Origin: Macrophomina tecta
Lineage: Eukaryota; Ascomycota; Dothideomycetes; Botryosphaeriales; Botryosphaeriaceae
Length of the DNA stretch: 64,000 nt
Assembly: GCA_024180945.1 (NCBI GenBank)
Contig: JAKSGN010000041.1
Location: forward strand, 2,914,001 to 2,978,000
Direction of reading: 5' to 3'
The position numbers and the translations under genes were made by a program. Positions 20,901-32,768 of this stretch are shown piece by piece. The stretch's first letter is position 1, and each line of letters begins with the position of its first letter. The notes beneath the pieces are model-generated. The model saw only the letters and a program-made list of their open reading frames with translations, had not been told where the DNA came from and made no database searches.

Positions 20901-22789
20901 ATGGGAATCGTCGACGCTCTCGCCGACAGCGCCGCCTGTCTGACCCTGGCCACGTCCGCCATTGTCACTGCCCAGGCCGGGAACACCTGCGACGGCGTGC
21001 CCACGGCCCTGACTTCGTCCGGCCTTGTGCAGGGCTTCACCGAGGACACCACTGGCAACCATGTCTTCCTGGGCATCCCCTTTGCCGACTCGACCGCCGG
21101 CGGAAACAGGTGGAAGCCGCCTGTCTCTCCCGCCACGTCATGGGACCTGTTCAATGCAACCGAATATGGATCGACATGCGCCCAGGCCAGTGTAAGCAGC
21201 ACGCTTGCCCCCCAGGGCGAGGATTGCTTGAACCTCAACGTCTGGACCCCTGCCACCGGTACCAACCTTCCCGTAAGTCGCACCGGTCCCTGACCCCGCA
21301 TGTTCACCCATGCCGCATTGAGCAAAGCCCACTGCACAATCACTAACGGTGCTGCAGGTCTTTGTCTACATCTATGGCGGTGCTATGGTCACTGGCGGCT
21401 CCAGCAACCCGCAGTGGCAGGGCAGCAACTTCGCTTCCAAGGATGTCGTCTATGTCAATTTCAACTACCGCGAGTCAATCTTCGGCGCGCCTAATTCCGC
21501 TGAGCTGGCGGATGAGCTGGACGGCACTTCGCAGAATCTCAACATTCTTGATGTCGAAGCTGCTGTGCAATGGGTCTACGATAACGTTGCCGGTGAGTCC
21601 TGTCCGTCCATTGTTTGCCGGTCCTTTGCTAAGAGAAACCCAAGCTTTCGGCGGCAACAAAGACCACATCGTAATCGGTGGTCATTCCTCTGGATCAGTG
21701 ATGGTCGACCACTACCTGTGGAACCACCCCGACACGTTCCTCGCCGGCGCTATTGAAATGTCGGCAAACGCTGAGTCCGGGCCAGGCTACGCTCCGGAGG
21801 ACGTCGGCCTCAACGTGGTCAAGGCCGATGTCGCTAACTCCACAGGCGAAGCTCTCGTCACTCTCAATGATCTGCGCCAGGTCAGCTTTTACGACATCGA
21901 AACGTCCAAGTTCAACTCCACTTACAACACGTGGTTTGCGCCGATCGTCGACAACATTACTCGTTTCCAAGACTACCCCGGCCGTTTCGCTGCTGGCAAC
22001 TACCCGAAGGACCTGCCTCTTATCGTCGGCAATTCCGACCAGGAGGGAAAGATCTTTTCTCTGGTCTACTCCGCTGAAAACACCGACTTTAGCGAGTGGA
22101 TCAACACCTTCGACGCCGATCTTGCCCACGTCCCGGATGATGACCTCCTGGCTAGCTACAACGAGTCGGACTACGAGTCAGTCTCTCTGATGAGCGGTGC
22201 CAGTTACGGCGATGCGCGCTTCTTCTGCCCGACCGACTACCTTCTCGATATCCGCGCTTCCGAGCAGCCCACTTGGATCTACCGCTGGTTTGGCAACTAC
22301 AGCAACGTCCTTGGTGTCGATGGCATGGGAGCTTCTCACGGCTCTGAGGTGCCCTTTTTCCACGGTGGTAACCAGTGCTTTGAGGATCTTGAGGATGTGA
22401 CCGAGGAACAACAGGCTCTTGCCGACTGGATGAATGATTGGTTCGTCGCTTGGATTAAGAACCCCGCTGCCGGCCCTGGCTGGGACAAGGCCACCCCTAC
22501 GAGCGGGCCTCTTGCAAAGGTTGGCGTTCCCGGTAACGAGACGGAGGTGATCATCGGCGATACCAGCGAGTACAATTCCCGCTGCCAAAACGTAAGTCGA
22601 TTTTCCAGTCCAAGATATTTTTCCTACTTCACCACCTTGGGCAATTCCGGCCGATGGGCGTGACCTACGCGTCCTGTGGACCTCGGTGTTTTTCGTTTGA
22701 AGGACAAATGCTAAGATACGAACGAATTACAGCTCTACAAGCCCAACATGCCGAAGTACCCTGTTGTCCAGGACCCCACCAAGTTGTGA
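20901..22789 (+). CDS. Type B carboxylesterase/lipase, 536 aa
   Basis: Exons 20901-21272, 21358-21592, 21645-22591 and 22733-22789; introns of 85, 52 and 141 nt, all GT-AG and frame-keeping. The N-terminus has a moderate hydrophobic stretch (LTLATSAIVTAQA) that may be a signal peptide. Alpha/beta-hydrolase features: the early FLGIPFADS block, EDCLNLNVWTP, the oxyanion-hole region VYIYGGAMVTG, the nucleophile elbow GHSSGS with Ser at about residue 217, the acid-residue region NSDQEGKIF, and the histidine in GASHGSEVPF. The catalytic set therefore looks complete. Several N-glycosylation sites fit secretion. It hydrolyses carboxylic esters; the substrate cannot be read from sequence. The short last exon ends at TGA 22787-22789. 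Confidence 0.93.
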
Positions 22790-23895
22790 ATGAGAGAGCT
22801 GTCCGCTCTCGTATCTTCCACTTCTATCTCTCACTTGTCAATACCCTTCAAAAGTTCACTACATTCTGTATATATGGGAATCCCAATCATGGTAGATATC
22901 GCTTCATTGTACCCTCTTGCACCCACCGTTGTTGCGCATGCTCTTTTTGGTGGGCGGGAGAGTCACAGGAGTAATGTAATGTCACTTAATGTTTTGTATA
23001 TGCCCATCACGCTGTACCTTTCAAAGCATATCTCAATGCGAATATATGAAAAGCTGTAACATTGGCTTCTGAGTTTTACGCTGAGAATGTATGTGTCGAA
23101 TGGATTCATCCATACGACTCTAATCTCAATCCTAATTGGCCACCGGGTTCGTCGTCGGAGGTACACATAGTGTTGTCTAGGAGGCTTAGATAATGGACTT
23201 CCCCCAGCAACTTATCTCTCAACTAGAGATGTAGAAATCTGTCCGCGTGGTTAAGCACGTCGGCTTCGGCGGGACTCTGAGCAACCTTTTCTTGTAGGGG
23301 CGGCACATGACTTCTGGAAAACTGCTTCTGTATGGCTGCCGCACCGTCTCCTCGTATATTGGCGTGTGGCAACTCTATGGAGGCATGCACACTATATGCA
23401 CCGTGCAAGTCTACATACAGCGGTCACTGGGCTTCGGGACAGGACATCTGAGTTCTTGAACGCTCCGGCCGTTGGTGGATACAGCGGGACGCGTGCGCTC
23501 CTGTGGGGCCGCGTCATGCATGGTACAGTAGTAGATTTTCAGCCTTGCCCCGAGAGACAAGTGGAGGCGGGACCCGCAACGGAGGGGGAAGGTAGGCCTC
23601 CAAACAACATTAAAAGCTTAAATGCTTAAGTAAGGCGATCCCGTGTGCTCGAGCGGACTGGGCATGCAGCATCACCGCCAATGGCGGTTTGCTGCATTGC
23701 TTTATTTTATGTTAAGCGGCGGAATAATTCGTGTTGTATGTACAAAATGGCTCACTTCATTTACATAAATAAGGCGTGGAAAGGGAGGGGAGGGGGAGCA
23801 TCTCGGCATGGACGGTGCTGCTCATTCCTTGGCATATATAGAAAGTGACGGGCAAGAATTCGGGACATGACGCGGTATGTGTGTCTCTTGTTCCT
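22790..23895. other. Convergent intergenic region
   Basis: Lies between the ends of the esterase (+) and the secreted-protein gene (-). Only short frames are present and no gene is supported. Confidence 0.55.
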
Positions 23896-24969
23896 CTACG
23901 CCGGGCTCTGCAGGATGATGCTGCTGATCTTGCAGGTTACGGTGTTGCCGCTGACGCTGGCGCTGACGCCGGAGATGCTGTACTTGGTCGCGCTGTTGTA
24001 GTTCTCCGGCGAGTTGTCGCACCACGAGCTGTCCGTGCCGGTAGCCGTCTTTTGTTTTTGTCAGCGTCTTCTTTCTTTTCTTTGGGCGCAAAGACGATTC
24101 ACGGGGCCGGTTGCGACCGAATTACTTACGATGACGACGTTCTTGAATTCAAGAGGACCGAAGTCCCAAGATACGCCAGTGAGCTCGATGGCAAAGAGCA
24201 CCTGGTTGAAAGACTTGGATGCTGTGTTTTTTTCATGTCAGCCGAGCCGCGTGTATACGTAGAAGATTTTGCCTGGAAAGCCTATGCAGAGAAGAAGCGC
24301 ACCCGCCGCCCCTGCCCACCAGCTTCTTCTCCCCAATCCTCCCTGGCATCCTTCTCCCTATGCTCCGCTCCCCTGCTTCCAGACTGCGACGCTCATCATC
24401 GTTTCGACGACGAGGAGAAAAAAAAGAGGTAAATAGAAGAAGAGGACAAGAAACTTACACAGAGCAAACGTGTCCGTCTTCTCCGTTCCCGTACTTTCAT
24501 GCGTCGTAGTCGTCGTCCACGTATTCCCGCTGAGCACGTTCTCGAACTTGACCGTCTCGCCTGCATACGTGTTGAAGCCGCCGCCCCATGGCAGTGACGG
24601 GTTCGAGCAGCACCACCCGCTGCCGAACCACCAAGTGCCGCTGTTGCCGTCCAGCACGTTCTGGTACACGCCGCTGCCGTCGGTAGGCTGAAGGCCAGGC
24701 CAGCTGTTTTGTGTTGCATTGCGATGTTAGCGTTTGCATTTTTTCTTCTTCTTGCAAATGGGGGTTGGAGAGGAGTGTGTATGTGTGGCTTGCACGCACA
24801 GGTAGTAGGTTCCGGCCTTGGGCAGGCGCGGCACGACCATCTCGCCCGTCAGGCCGGTGAACTTCTGCGAGGACGAGGCAGTGTAGTAGCGCAGGAAGTA
24901 CCACGTCGCCGCCTGCGTCGACTGCGCGAGGCAGGCGAGGGTGGTGACGGCCGGAAGGAGGAACTTCAT
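23896..24969 (-). CDS. Secreted hypothetical protein, 219 aa
   Basis: Four minus-strand exons: 24969-24800, 24703-24459, 24221-24130 and 24048-23896. Introns are 96, 237 and 81 nt, with donors GTGCGT, GTAAGT and GTAAGT. The N-terminus is a clear signal peptide (MKFLLPAVTTLACLAQSTQA). The mature part is rich in Trp, Gly, Ser and Thr, with GTWWFGSGWCCSNPSLPWGG in the middle, a WDFGPLEFKNVVI strand-like segment, and two more cysteines near the end (SSWCDN and VTCKISS). Spacing suggests two disulphides. No membrane anchor or GPI signal is evident. I do not recognise an enzyme family; a beta-rich secreted or wall protein is likely. All four exons join in frame, so the model is good even though function is unknown. 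Confidence 0.75.
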
Positions 24970-26585
24970 GGTTGCAGTGTCGACGGCGGATGTGCGAAAA
25001 GGAGAGAGTGAAGGCGGACAACAAAGGGGAACGGCTGCGCGCGGTGGCGGTTAAAAGGGTCACTTTATGTTATAGCTACCCTTGCGCGACCTGCTTCGGC
25101 CGTCGAAACGAACCACACGGCGGACCAGGCCCGCTCGGGAAGGCGAAACTAAGGGCCATTAATTAATGCCAGAGGAAAGGATGGAGGCGGGTGACTCGCA
25201 TAACCTTAAAGCGAAACCCACCAATCGCAGGGTCGTCTTGCTTGTTATGTAGGGTTCTTTGCTCCGGTGGGCTGAGAGGGCTCTGTGGATCCGAGGGCGA
25301 TATCCAATTGAGACGGGCGTAGGTTCGTTCTTCATAGCGTTTGGCGGCCTGACTTTCCCCTTAAACCAACTTTGCCCGGAGTTTCGATATCGGCCGGATG
25401 ACGGATGCCTTTTAGGGAAGGTAGGTGAAACGTGTTTGGCTGTATCTGTTTTGGTTGCTCAGAAGCGAGGCGAGCGTCTGTTTATTGCCTGTCATGGTAA
25501 TGAACGGCATAGGTGGGGGGAACGCACGTTTCAGGCCGTACGATGGCGTTTCAAGAGGGGTAACGCATTGTTTCTCCCTCCGGCGGGCAAACGCCTTATT
25601 GTGCTGTGTTGAAAGACCGCAGTGAATGTTGCTGCACAAAAAGGAGCTGTTGGTGCGCGGCGTTGTTTTTCTTTTTATTTTTTAGATGGAGGTGGTATGG
25701 CCTCTGGCGTTAATGTAACAGGACACATAATCCTAGGATCCCATGTGCGTCCAGGCGGAAAAGAGCTTGAGCCGACCACACTTCTGGGAGTTGGCTACGT
25801 GATTCATCCGCAAAGCAGGAGAGGAGGTTTCTCCGTCCCTACTCGTGGAAGATAAGCAGCCGATAGTTGGCTGCGGATGCGTGCTTGTGCAGGTCATTCC
25901 GGTGTTGTGAGAAAAAAGGCCGACTTTCACCGGTAAGCGCTCATGAGGGGAGCGTGGCCGCGCAGATCACATCGGAATAGATACAAGGGAGAAAACAACA
26001 CAAGGGTCTACCGTAGATGGATAAAGTTTCGCGGTGGGATAAAAATCAAGCATTTCGCTCGCCTATGCAAGCGGCGCACGGCGTAAAGCCGAGGCGGGGT
26101 TGTCGATCGGTGGCGTCTATAAGCAGTAATACGACAGCATGATCTTGAAGAAGCAACAAAACAACCCAATTGCAATGTGCGACATAGTTAAGCTTACATG
26201 CACTCCGCTTCTGAAAGGAACCCCCGCACACGTCCCCGTATATTGTCGTCCTCGCCTCATTCGGCACCGCTTGCGCTTCAAAGCACTGCCCATGCTCTAG
26301 CTGATCTATTACTGGCTTCCTATCCGTGGACAATGTTCCCAGTTATTGTTTCTACATAAAGATTGGATTGAAAAAAAAAAAAAAGAAGAAAAGAAAACCA
26401 CCACTGCCTTCCCCATCCATTGATTCTTGATGCTATATGGATAGGCGCCTATGCTCGCTATCATGTTGAGCCATAGTTGGTGCCGCCCTGCTGCCGCGGA
26501 CTCTACACCCCCATCTCCCATATTTTCCTGGCTTGCTATGTGGCAAAACCACCCTGCGAACAAAAGGTCCAACGGTGGCTAACTT
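24970..26585. other. Intergenic region without recognisable gene
   Basis: Small frames only. An A run lies at about 26370-26385. No splice-supported coding segment was found on either strand. The left end is the promoter side of the secreted-protein gene. Confidence 0.5.
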
Positions 26586-27570
26586 TTAAGAGCGCTGCTC
26601 GAATGGGATAGATCTTGACAGTGACTTCCTATTAGCAGACACGAAGCTCAAGATGTAATAACAATCCAGGGCTATTAGGGCTTTCGAGCATAAGTATCGT
26701 ATGAAACACATAAAGGAATATACCGTACGTGACAACAGCTTGGTCGATATCCTGCAGGTCTCTGGAAATGTCAAGGTAAGTGAAACCTGCATATATCACA
26801 CGGTAAACTGAACGTTGCACACTCAATTGCTTGGTGCGCATGGCTCTCTGGACCTTCGGATTAGGTAGCCCTGCTAGAAGCTCTCCGTCGCCTGTAGATG
26901 TATGAAGATAGATAGGCCGGTCGGGCAGAGCCAGATACGCCCTTTGTCTTTCTAAACTCACAGATTCGTCGGACCCCGCTTCAAAGTAGTTCTCTGAAAC
27001 TGTTCTGCATGATATAGCCCCCCAGAAAAGTGATGGCAGGACAACTGCGATCAAGCGCGTGCATACAATATGCGCAAATAGGGTCTCCTTCTATAGCCTG
27101 TGGGGCATGCCGCGATTGTTCTGTTGGTGCAGCCATTGTCCGATTGGCCATCAATTTCGACAAGTTCCTTGTAAGATTAGCCTTTGTGTTCCATAGGCTG
27201 AACAGTCCCTGGTGCCCACGGCATTCCCCTGGAGTAGTAGAAAGGCGCCTTTCCAAAAATAGCGAGCAAGGTTGTCCGGAATTGCAGCCGAAGCAAGTGC
27301 GGAGAGTTCTGCCGTGTCTGCCGGTGCGCTCGCAATTGCAAATGCTCACGAAACGATCCAGGGTGAGCAAATCCCGAAAGGCATCTCTCGCATGAGGGGC
27401 GATGATTTGCATGTCCGAGGAAAGGACGATGCAGATATTCGCGCTGCAGACCTGCAAAGAGAGAATCGCGGTACCAGACTGGCTTTCCTTAGCGATGAGT
27501 AGAATGAGCTCAGCAGGCAGCCTATGCAAGTGGCTTTGGGCGCCGTCGTGTTGCGTGGGCTTTGCTTGTC
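26586..27570 (-). CDS. F-box-like hypothetical protein, 5' end unresolved
   Basis: A plausible minus-strand model is an exon ending at 27067, an exon 26999-26729 and an exon 26628-26586. Donors are GTATGC and GTACGG, and phases match. The first exon carries HLHRLPAELILLIAKES, a typical F-box opening, followed by a region with Cys pairs (CNC, CFGC). No ATG precedes the F-box in this frame, so either a further 5' exon exists (a pyrimidine-rich tract ending TAG lies at about 27620-27640) or the start is lost. The rest has no known domain. The role as a substrate adaptor is inferred only from the F-box-like motif. Confidence 0.45.
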
Positions 27571-27898
27571 TGCGGCAGGCAGCGAGATCATGCCAAGGCC
27601 TAGCGAATCTACGCAAGACGCTCTAGAAAGAAAAAGAAAGAAAGAAAACCACTTGGGTTGAAATAGGATCTTAGTGAACTGCAAAGAGTGTAAAGGTACT
27701 GAAGCCGAAGACACTGGTGATGGTGCACATTGGATGGCTGGGTCGAACTTCGAGGCTCATGTACCAAATGGGCGTGGCATTACGCGACCGCTGTGAGAAA
27801 TCTGTGACTGTAATGGAAGAGCACACCAGTGGTGCCGGGTTTTCTGAGAATTTGCAACATTCCTTCCAAACGAACAACTCGAGCTTCTTTCTCGCATC

Positions 27899-28288
27899 TC
27901 AGAAAGGTTCAATTCTCTCCGGTTGCGGCCAAATGGCAAGCCTCATCTCACAGATCAAGCCGTCTCTCAACTTGTATACTGCAAAAAACCGCAATTTCGC
28001 CGCTTCCCTCTCTCTCAATTCCCCAAGCATGCTGTCCGCCGGGGTGTCCTTCTTGGCAACAAACTCGGCGTCGAATTCTGCCATGATGTGTTCTCCCTGC
28101 TCGACAACGACAAGTGGCCGCAGGCGTTCTTTAGCCTCGCTGTGTCCGTCTGCAAAGAAAGCGAGTACAGCTTCTTTGCCCTCCAAGCTGCCGTGGGCGC
28201 CTTCAACGGTGATGTCGTCAGTGAAGTAGTGGCCTTTGGCATCCTTATCGTTGGTGTTGTAGGCCTCGACATAGTCCGAGAAATGCAT
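27899..28288 (-). CDS. SnoaL/NTF2-like fold protein, 129 aa
   Basis: One uninterrupted exon starting at ATG 28288 (MHFSDYVEAYNT). Its length and layout fit small NTF2-like proteins: helical opening, FTDDITVEGAHGSLEGKEAV, a middle block ending in HIMAEFDAEFVA, and a final strand pair LRFFAVYKLRDGLICEMRL. This fold is used by polyketide cyclases, isomerases and ligand-binding proteins, so the reaction cannot be named. The frame stays open upstream to about 28426 but lacks motifs there; the chosen start matches the beginning of the domain. It ends close to the downstream F-box-like gene on the same strand. Confidence 0.75.
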   Translation of the reverse strand: MHFSDYVEAYNTNDKDAKGHYFTDDITVEGAHGSLEGKEAVLAFFADGHSEAKERLRPLVVVEQGEHIMAEFDAEFVAKKDTPADSMLGELREREAAKLRFFAVYKLRDGLICEMRLAIWPQPERIEPF

Positions 28289-30603
28289 TCTGAACTTTGG
28301 ATACCGCCGTTGGGTTGTTTTATTGGTGTGGACAATCTGTCCCGGAATCCTTGTCACCTGTGCCGGCCACTCTGCTGTCAGTCTTGGCGCATTTCTGCCA
28401 CTTATGGATTGTGTATCTTTGCCCACCTACTCAAGGAGCGTTTCCGTGCTGTTTCTTTACAATGAGTCTCATGATGAAGCAGCGGGATCTTCTCCTGGAC
28501 CTTGTCGATGGTTATATGTTTCCGACCGACAGCTCCGCCACGCCTCCTCCTATCTGGGCGCCGCTAAGAGAATGACGAGCGTCAAAAGGCCGACCGGTGG
28601 AGAAGGTAATCTTATTTTGGAAGGAATCGCGAATGATCTAGATCCGGATCCGTCCAATAGAATTTGTAGCTTTTGATGCTCTTGATTAGCCGAGGTCTAG
28701 AGCGGAGAGACAGCTTTTCCTCAGCTGCATTCCACGCGGGGTAACCAGCAAAAGCCCTGATTATCCCGGCTGGTATCATGCTCACTTCCATTAGCTCGTG
28801 AATATCTGATGGATCAAATGGCTCTCATGGTTCCGAACTGGTCTGAACGACAGGGGACGAGTATGCCATCGGAACAAGAGCCGCAGCCGTGCGGGAAAAA
28901 GAAAGGCGCGGCACACGGCCGGAAGGTACTTGCCGCACCGCAACTCTTCAGTGTCGTCCACGTGGCACTCCTAGCGTTGCATCCGCCAAGCTGCTGAATT
29001 TGAGCAAGAATATTTGCCCACGAAAATGCTACGAGCGGCGATCGATACCAGTGTAGGGTGAAAGGTGGGGCCATCTTATCTCAAAGACGGTCCGAACTGA
29101 AAAGGTGGAAATGTAAGGACAGTATGAACATGCTGACATTTGGCCAAGGCAGAGGACAAAAGGTACCTTCATGTCGTGGAGAGAATAGCTCCTGAGAGAG
29201 CAAAGACATGCGTAGTGAGTGCAGGGTCGCGATTGAATTTTTGAACAAAGGATGAAAGCGCGCAATTGAACGTCTAGGGCGCGTATCGGACCAGAGCGGC
29301 TCCGCGATGTTGATGAACAAGACAAGGACGATGGAAGGAAATTTGATATTCTTCATCGAGTCTTCTGGAAAAAAGAAAATGAAAAAGAAGGAAGTGATAA
29401 GTAGATGGAAAATAAAGAAGGCCCAGCTTCCTGTGCAAAGACAATATCAACAGGTGAAGAAATGGTCTCTAGTCCAGCATTAGAGAGTCATGAGGCTCTT
29501 AATCAAGCCACGATAGCTTCCGCACAATTGCACAGAACTAGGTGCCTGGCATGGACATGTACGCTCTGGCTCTTTTGCCTCGTAAATAAGGCAGAATCTC
29601 CAAGCCCTGGAGTGTGGTAAGGAGTCCGCGTAAGGTGTTAAAGTAGGCATCCGGACGCAAGTGCTTAGAAAAATTGGCGGCATCAACCCCCGGGAGTCTG
29701 CCTCAACTGCCAATCAGTGGTCATAAGATGCATGTGGGGGCTAAATATTGCTTTCAACCCCAAGCTTTTGGCATGAAGTGAGTAAACTCTTCCAAGAAGG
29801 AGCCATTGAGAGATTTTGGATACATATCTTAGATGTGGGCGCATGTTGGAGTTGAGAAAGAGAAGAATGATCTTAGCGGAGTTGATTGTACGTTGTCTTC
29901 CGCGATTGCGACGCACTACTATGACTGACTGAGCCCTTTCGTATACACGTCATTCAAACCGATCCACAGGATCCCCACTATATCGTACGATCCGGGCCTC
30001 GGCCTGGGTTCCGGAAGATCATTGATTCCTGTGGAGGATGTACTGATTATAAACATCCGCACAGCCCTCTCCAGCCCCCAACAAAATCTCCATACAGGTG
30101 CAGATGGATGTAGGCGCGGCGCCGTCCATGCAAAAAGTCGCCGAATGAAAGTGGATCGATGAAATCTTTCTATGCTCTAGAACTTGATGGTGTCATATGG
30201 TGGAGAAAATCCCCTATGCGCTGTCGTCTGGACATGGGTTATACGATCGAAAATATTTTCAAGGTCATCCCCAGCCACTGCCGCGCTCTTCGTGGGTCTA
30301 TTTTCGCGTCATATGGCCGTCTCAACCACGTCGCCAGAGTCAGTTGGATAACAATAAATGCCTAGACACCGCCAATGGCAGGTATGGGAATGGTAGGTAA
30401 GGTCATGATGCATCGGAGTTTTTTTTCTGGTGGGTCTCGACGGGTTTGCATACAGCGTCATGACTTTTTTGAGCAGGCTATGCAGGAAATAGGAAGGTAG
30501 ATCTGGTCTGGACCATCCCGGCATGTTTTCCGTTGATTGGGAACGTCGTGGCGTGGAAGCATCCGCACCGGGAAGACAAGTGGAGCTGGGCGTGCGGACA
30601 ACA
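28289..30603. other. Gene-poor region
   Basis: No convincing gene on either strand. It contains one weak candidate small secreted ORF (29081-29356, listed separately). Frames are otherwise short and without motifs. Confidence 0.5.
29081..29356 (-). CDS. Candidate small secreted ORF, 91 aa (weak)
   Basis: The minus-strand frame starts at ATG 29356 with a signal-peptide-like N-terminus (MKNIKFPSIVLVLFINIAEP). The remainder has only one cysteine and no recognised motif. It could be a short secreted protein, the first exon of one, or chance. Confidence 0.22.
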   Translation of the reverse strand: MKNIKFPSIVLVLFINIAEPLWSDTRPRRSIARFHPLFKNSIATLHSLRMSLLSQELFSPRHEGTFCPLPWPNVSMFILSLHFHLFSSDRL

Positions 30604-31183
30604 TCAATCTGGGTTAAGGCAGATCAGCGTCACCCAAGTGATCGAGCTTCGGATCAACAGACGGTGCAGGACGCCAATGCAGCAATGAATGAGATGGGAA
30701 AGTGAGAGGAGAAGGGTTGATAGGACCCTTGTCAACATGCTCACCTTGCTCCGCGTGTCGCTTGCGCGGGTTGGCGGGCGCCAGGCCCTGCTCAGAGCTT
30801 GACAAGCCGCGCCGTGCCGTCTCTGACGAGGGCGATGAAGCGGAAGCAGATCCATTTAGCGCTTTGCTTTGACCAGAGCTCAGGCGCCTCCTTCTTGAAG
30901 TTCCCGCATCCAGTCCTGCTGACTCTGTGGGCGGTGGTCCGGAACGGGTCGAAGTGTTGCCAGCGTCGGACGATGCAAAAACGTCAGCAGGCCGCTCTCC
31001 GCGCTTGATGCGAGCCACCATGCTGTCGGAATCCTTCATGAACTTCTCCAGGTTGTTCAGAAGAACGCTCTGCTCGAGCGGATGCAGCCTACCGCCGAGC
31101 CATTCCAGGTGCTCCATGGCGCGTTCTGACTGGGTCCGACCGTCAACGGTGGCGGAGTCCTGGTGGCTCGCGAGATCCGGCAT
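30604..31183 (-). CDS. Small hypothetical protein, about 147 aa, divergent from PPX1
   Basis: The minus-strand first exon 31183-30745 begins MPDLASHQDS. A compact helical segment follows (MEHLEWLGGRLHPLEQSV and LLNNLEKFMKDSDSMVARI), then a Ser/Arg-rich disordered tail with RKRH near its end. A good donor GTGAGC at 30744 and acceptor CCCAG at 30609 leave a last exon of only five nucleotides that completes one Asp codon and gives TGA. If the intron is retained, the frame reads on for about 40 residues to a stop near 30614. No family is recognised. The gene shares a 250-bp intergenic region with PPX1. Confidence 0.55.
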
Positions 31184-31433
31184 GGCATGGAAGAAAATGG
31201 GATGGAACGTCGAGTGAGCAAAATCGTGGTGGAGAGGAACGGAAGATGCAACGGCTGGAGAGGAGGGACTGACTGCTGGCGGCCGGGTCGTATCGGGGGG
31301 CGAGCGCGGGTTCCTCGGTGACATCAGAGCCGCGTCGGCGACTGAGCAGCACTCGTGCCCGCCGCCCAGAGGTCCAACAAACTGCCCGCTGAAGACGACG
31401 ACGCCGAATCAATTCGTTCCAGCTGCCAACAGC
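31184..31433. promoter_or_regulatory. Bidirectional promoter region between the small gene and PPX1
   Basis: The 250 bp between two divergent start codons must hold both promoters or their 5' untranslated regions. No specific binding site was identified. Confidence 0.5.
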
Positions 31434-32768
31434 ATGGCTGCCTTCCCGCGCAACTCAATTCGTAGCTTTCTCGTCCATGCCAAAGGCGCACTGCACACCG
31501 CCATCACGAATCATGAGCGTGTCACCCTCGTTATTGGCAATGAGTCGGCTGGTACGCAATCCGTTTTCGTGCGCCTCAAGCCGTGGTAACGCCTTGTAGA
31601 CCTCGACTCCCTGACCTGCTCGCTGCTCTACGCCTACATCCGCAGCCAGTGTCCTCCTCAGAGCGCCTTCACACCGCTCTATATTCCCGTCACCAATCTG
31701 CCCGCTGCCGACCTCCAGCTCCGACCCGAGTTTCTTGCCCTGCTACCCCACGCCAACTTGCAGCCGCAGCACCTAATCACGCTCGACGACCTCCCGCCGT
31801 TGGACTCCATCGGACAGATACTGCCGGCGGAAAACACAAAGTGGATCCTCGTCGACCACAATGCTTTGCAAGGCATCCTGGGCAAGGTTTACGGGGGACG
31901 GGTCGGCGGCACCATAGATCACCATGAAGACGAGCACAAAGTTCCAGACGACACGGGCGATGAACCTCGCGTGATAACAAAGTCAGGCAGCTGCTCCAGC
32001 CTGGTCACGGAATACCTCCGACCCACGTGGGACGCCTTATCGTCTGCGGGCCTCTCCTCCGGTGCCGCTCATGGGCAGGCCGACGGGGCTGCCAACGATG
32101 CGGCCCAAGTCAAGCTGTGGGACGCGCAGGCCGCCCAGCTCGTGTTGGCCAGCGTTCTGATAGACACCTCAAACCTGATGTCCAAGGAGAAAACCACCGA
32201 GCATGACGTGGCCGCGTCCGGGTACTTGGAAGCCAAGGTCATGTTGTGCGACAGGACGGACCCGGAATTCTCCAAGGACAAATTCTACGACGAGATCAAC
32301 CGTGCAAAGCAGGACATCGGCCGATTGGCGCTAAACGACATCCTGCGGAAGGACTACAAGCAGTGGAACGAGGGCGGGGTCAAGCTCGGCATTAGCTCTG
32401 TCGTCAAGCCGCTGGACTTCCTGCAAGAAAAGGCTAAAGAGGGAAAGCACGGCAACCTGTCCTTCTGCGACGCCCTCGGAGAATTCGCCAAGCAGAGAGG
32501 ACTGGAGATGTATGCGATCATGACGGCATTTATGACGGAGGCCGGTGAGTTTCGCAGGCAGCTGCTGCTCTGGGCTCTATCAGAACGATCAGAGGCGCAG
32601 GCTCGTGCGTTCGCCGAATCTGCGACTACGGAGCTGGAACTGCAAGAGCTCGAGGGAGCGTATCACGTCGCCGGCCGCGATCCGGGATGGAAGAAGGTGT
32701 GGCGGCAAGGAAATACTGGCGCCAGCCGCAAGCAGGTCGCGCCGATGTTGAGGGAGAAGATGAGGTGA
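31434..32768 (+). CDS. PPX1: Exopolyphosphatase, DHH/DHHA2 family, 428 aa
   Basis: Exons 31434-31551 and 31600-32768 around a 48-nt intron (GTACGC...TTGTAG); the splice completes the aspartate of the DLDS motif. Further DHH-family metal-site motifs are VDHNAL and TIDHHED (about residue 145), and a downstream aspartate in LASVLIDTSNLM. The C-terminal DHHA2-type half starts near KFYDEINRAKQDIGRL. Length is close to yeast Ppx1 (397 aa). The enzyme removes terminal phosphate from inorganic polyphosphate chains, in cytosol and mitochondria in yeast. All key motifs are present, so it should be active. The start at 31434 is the first ATG and opens directly into a conserved-looking N-terminus. Confidence 0.93.

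Noticed and set aside
23641..23700. Possible tRNA-like sequence
   Set aside because: No complete cloverleaf or matching B-box could be formed here; no tRNA was recognised elsewhere by eye.
27717..28465. Long plus-strand frames across the SnoaL-like gene
   Set aside because: They are antisense reflections of the minus-strand gene, whose protein has a recognisable fold pattern.
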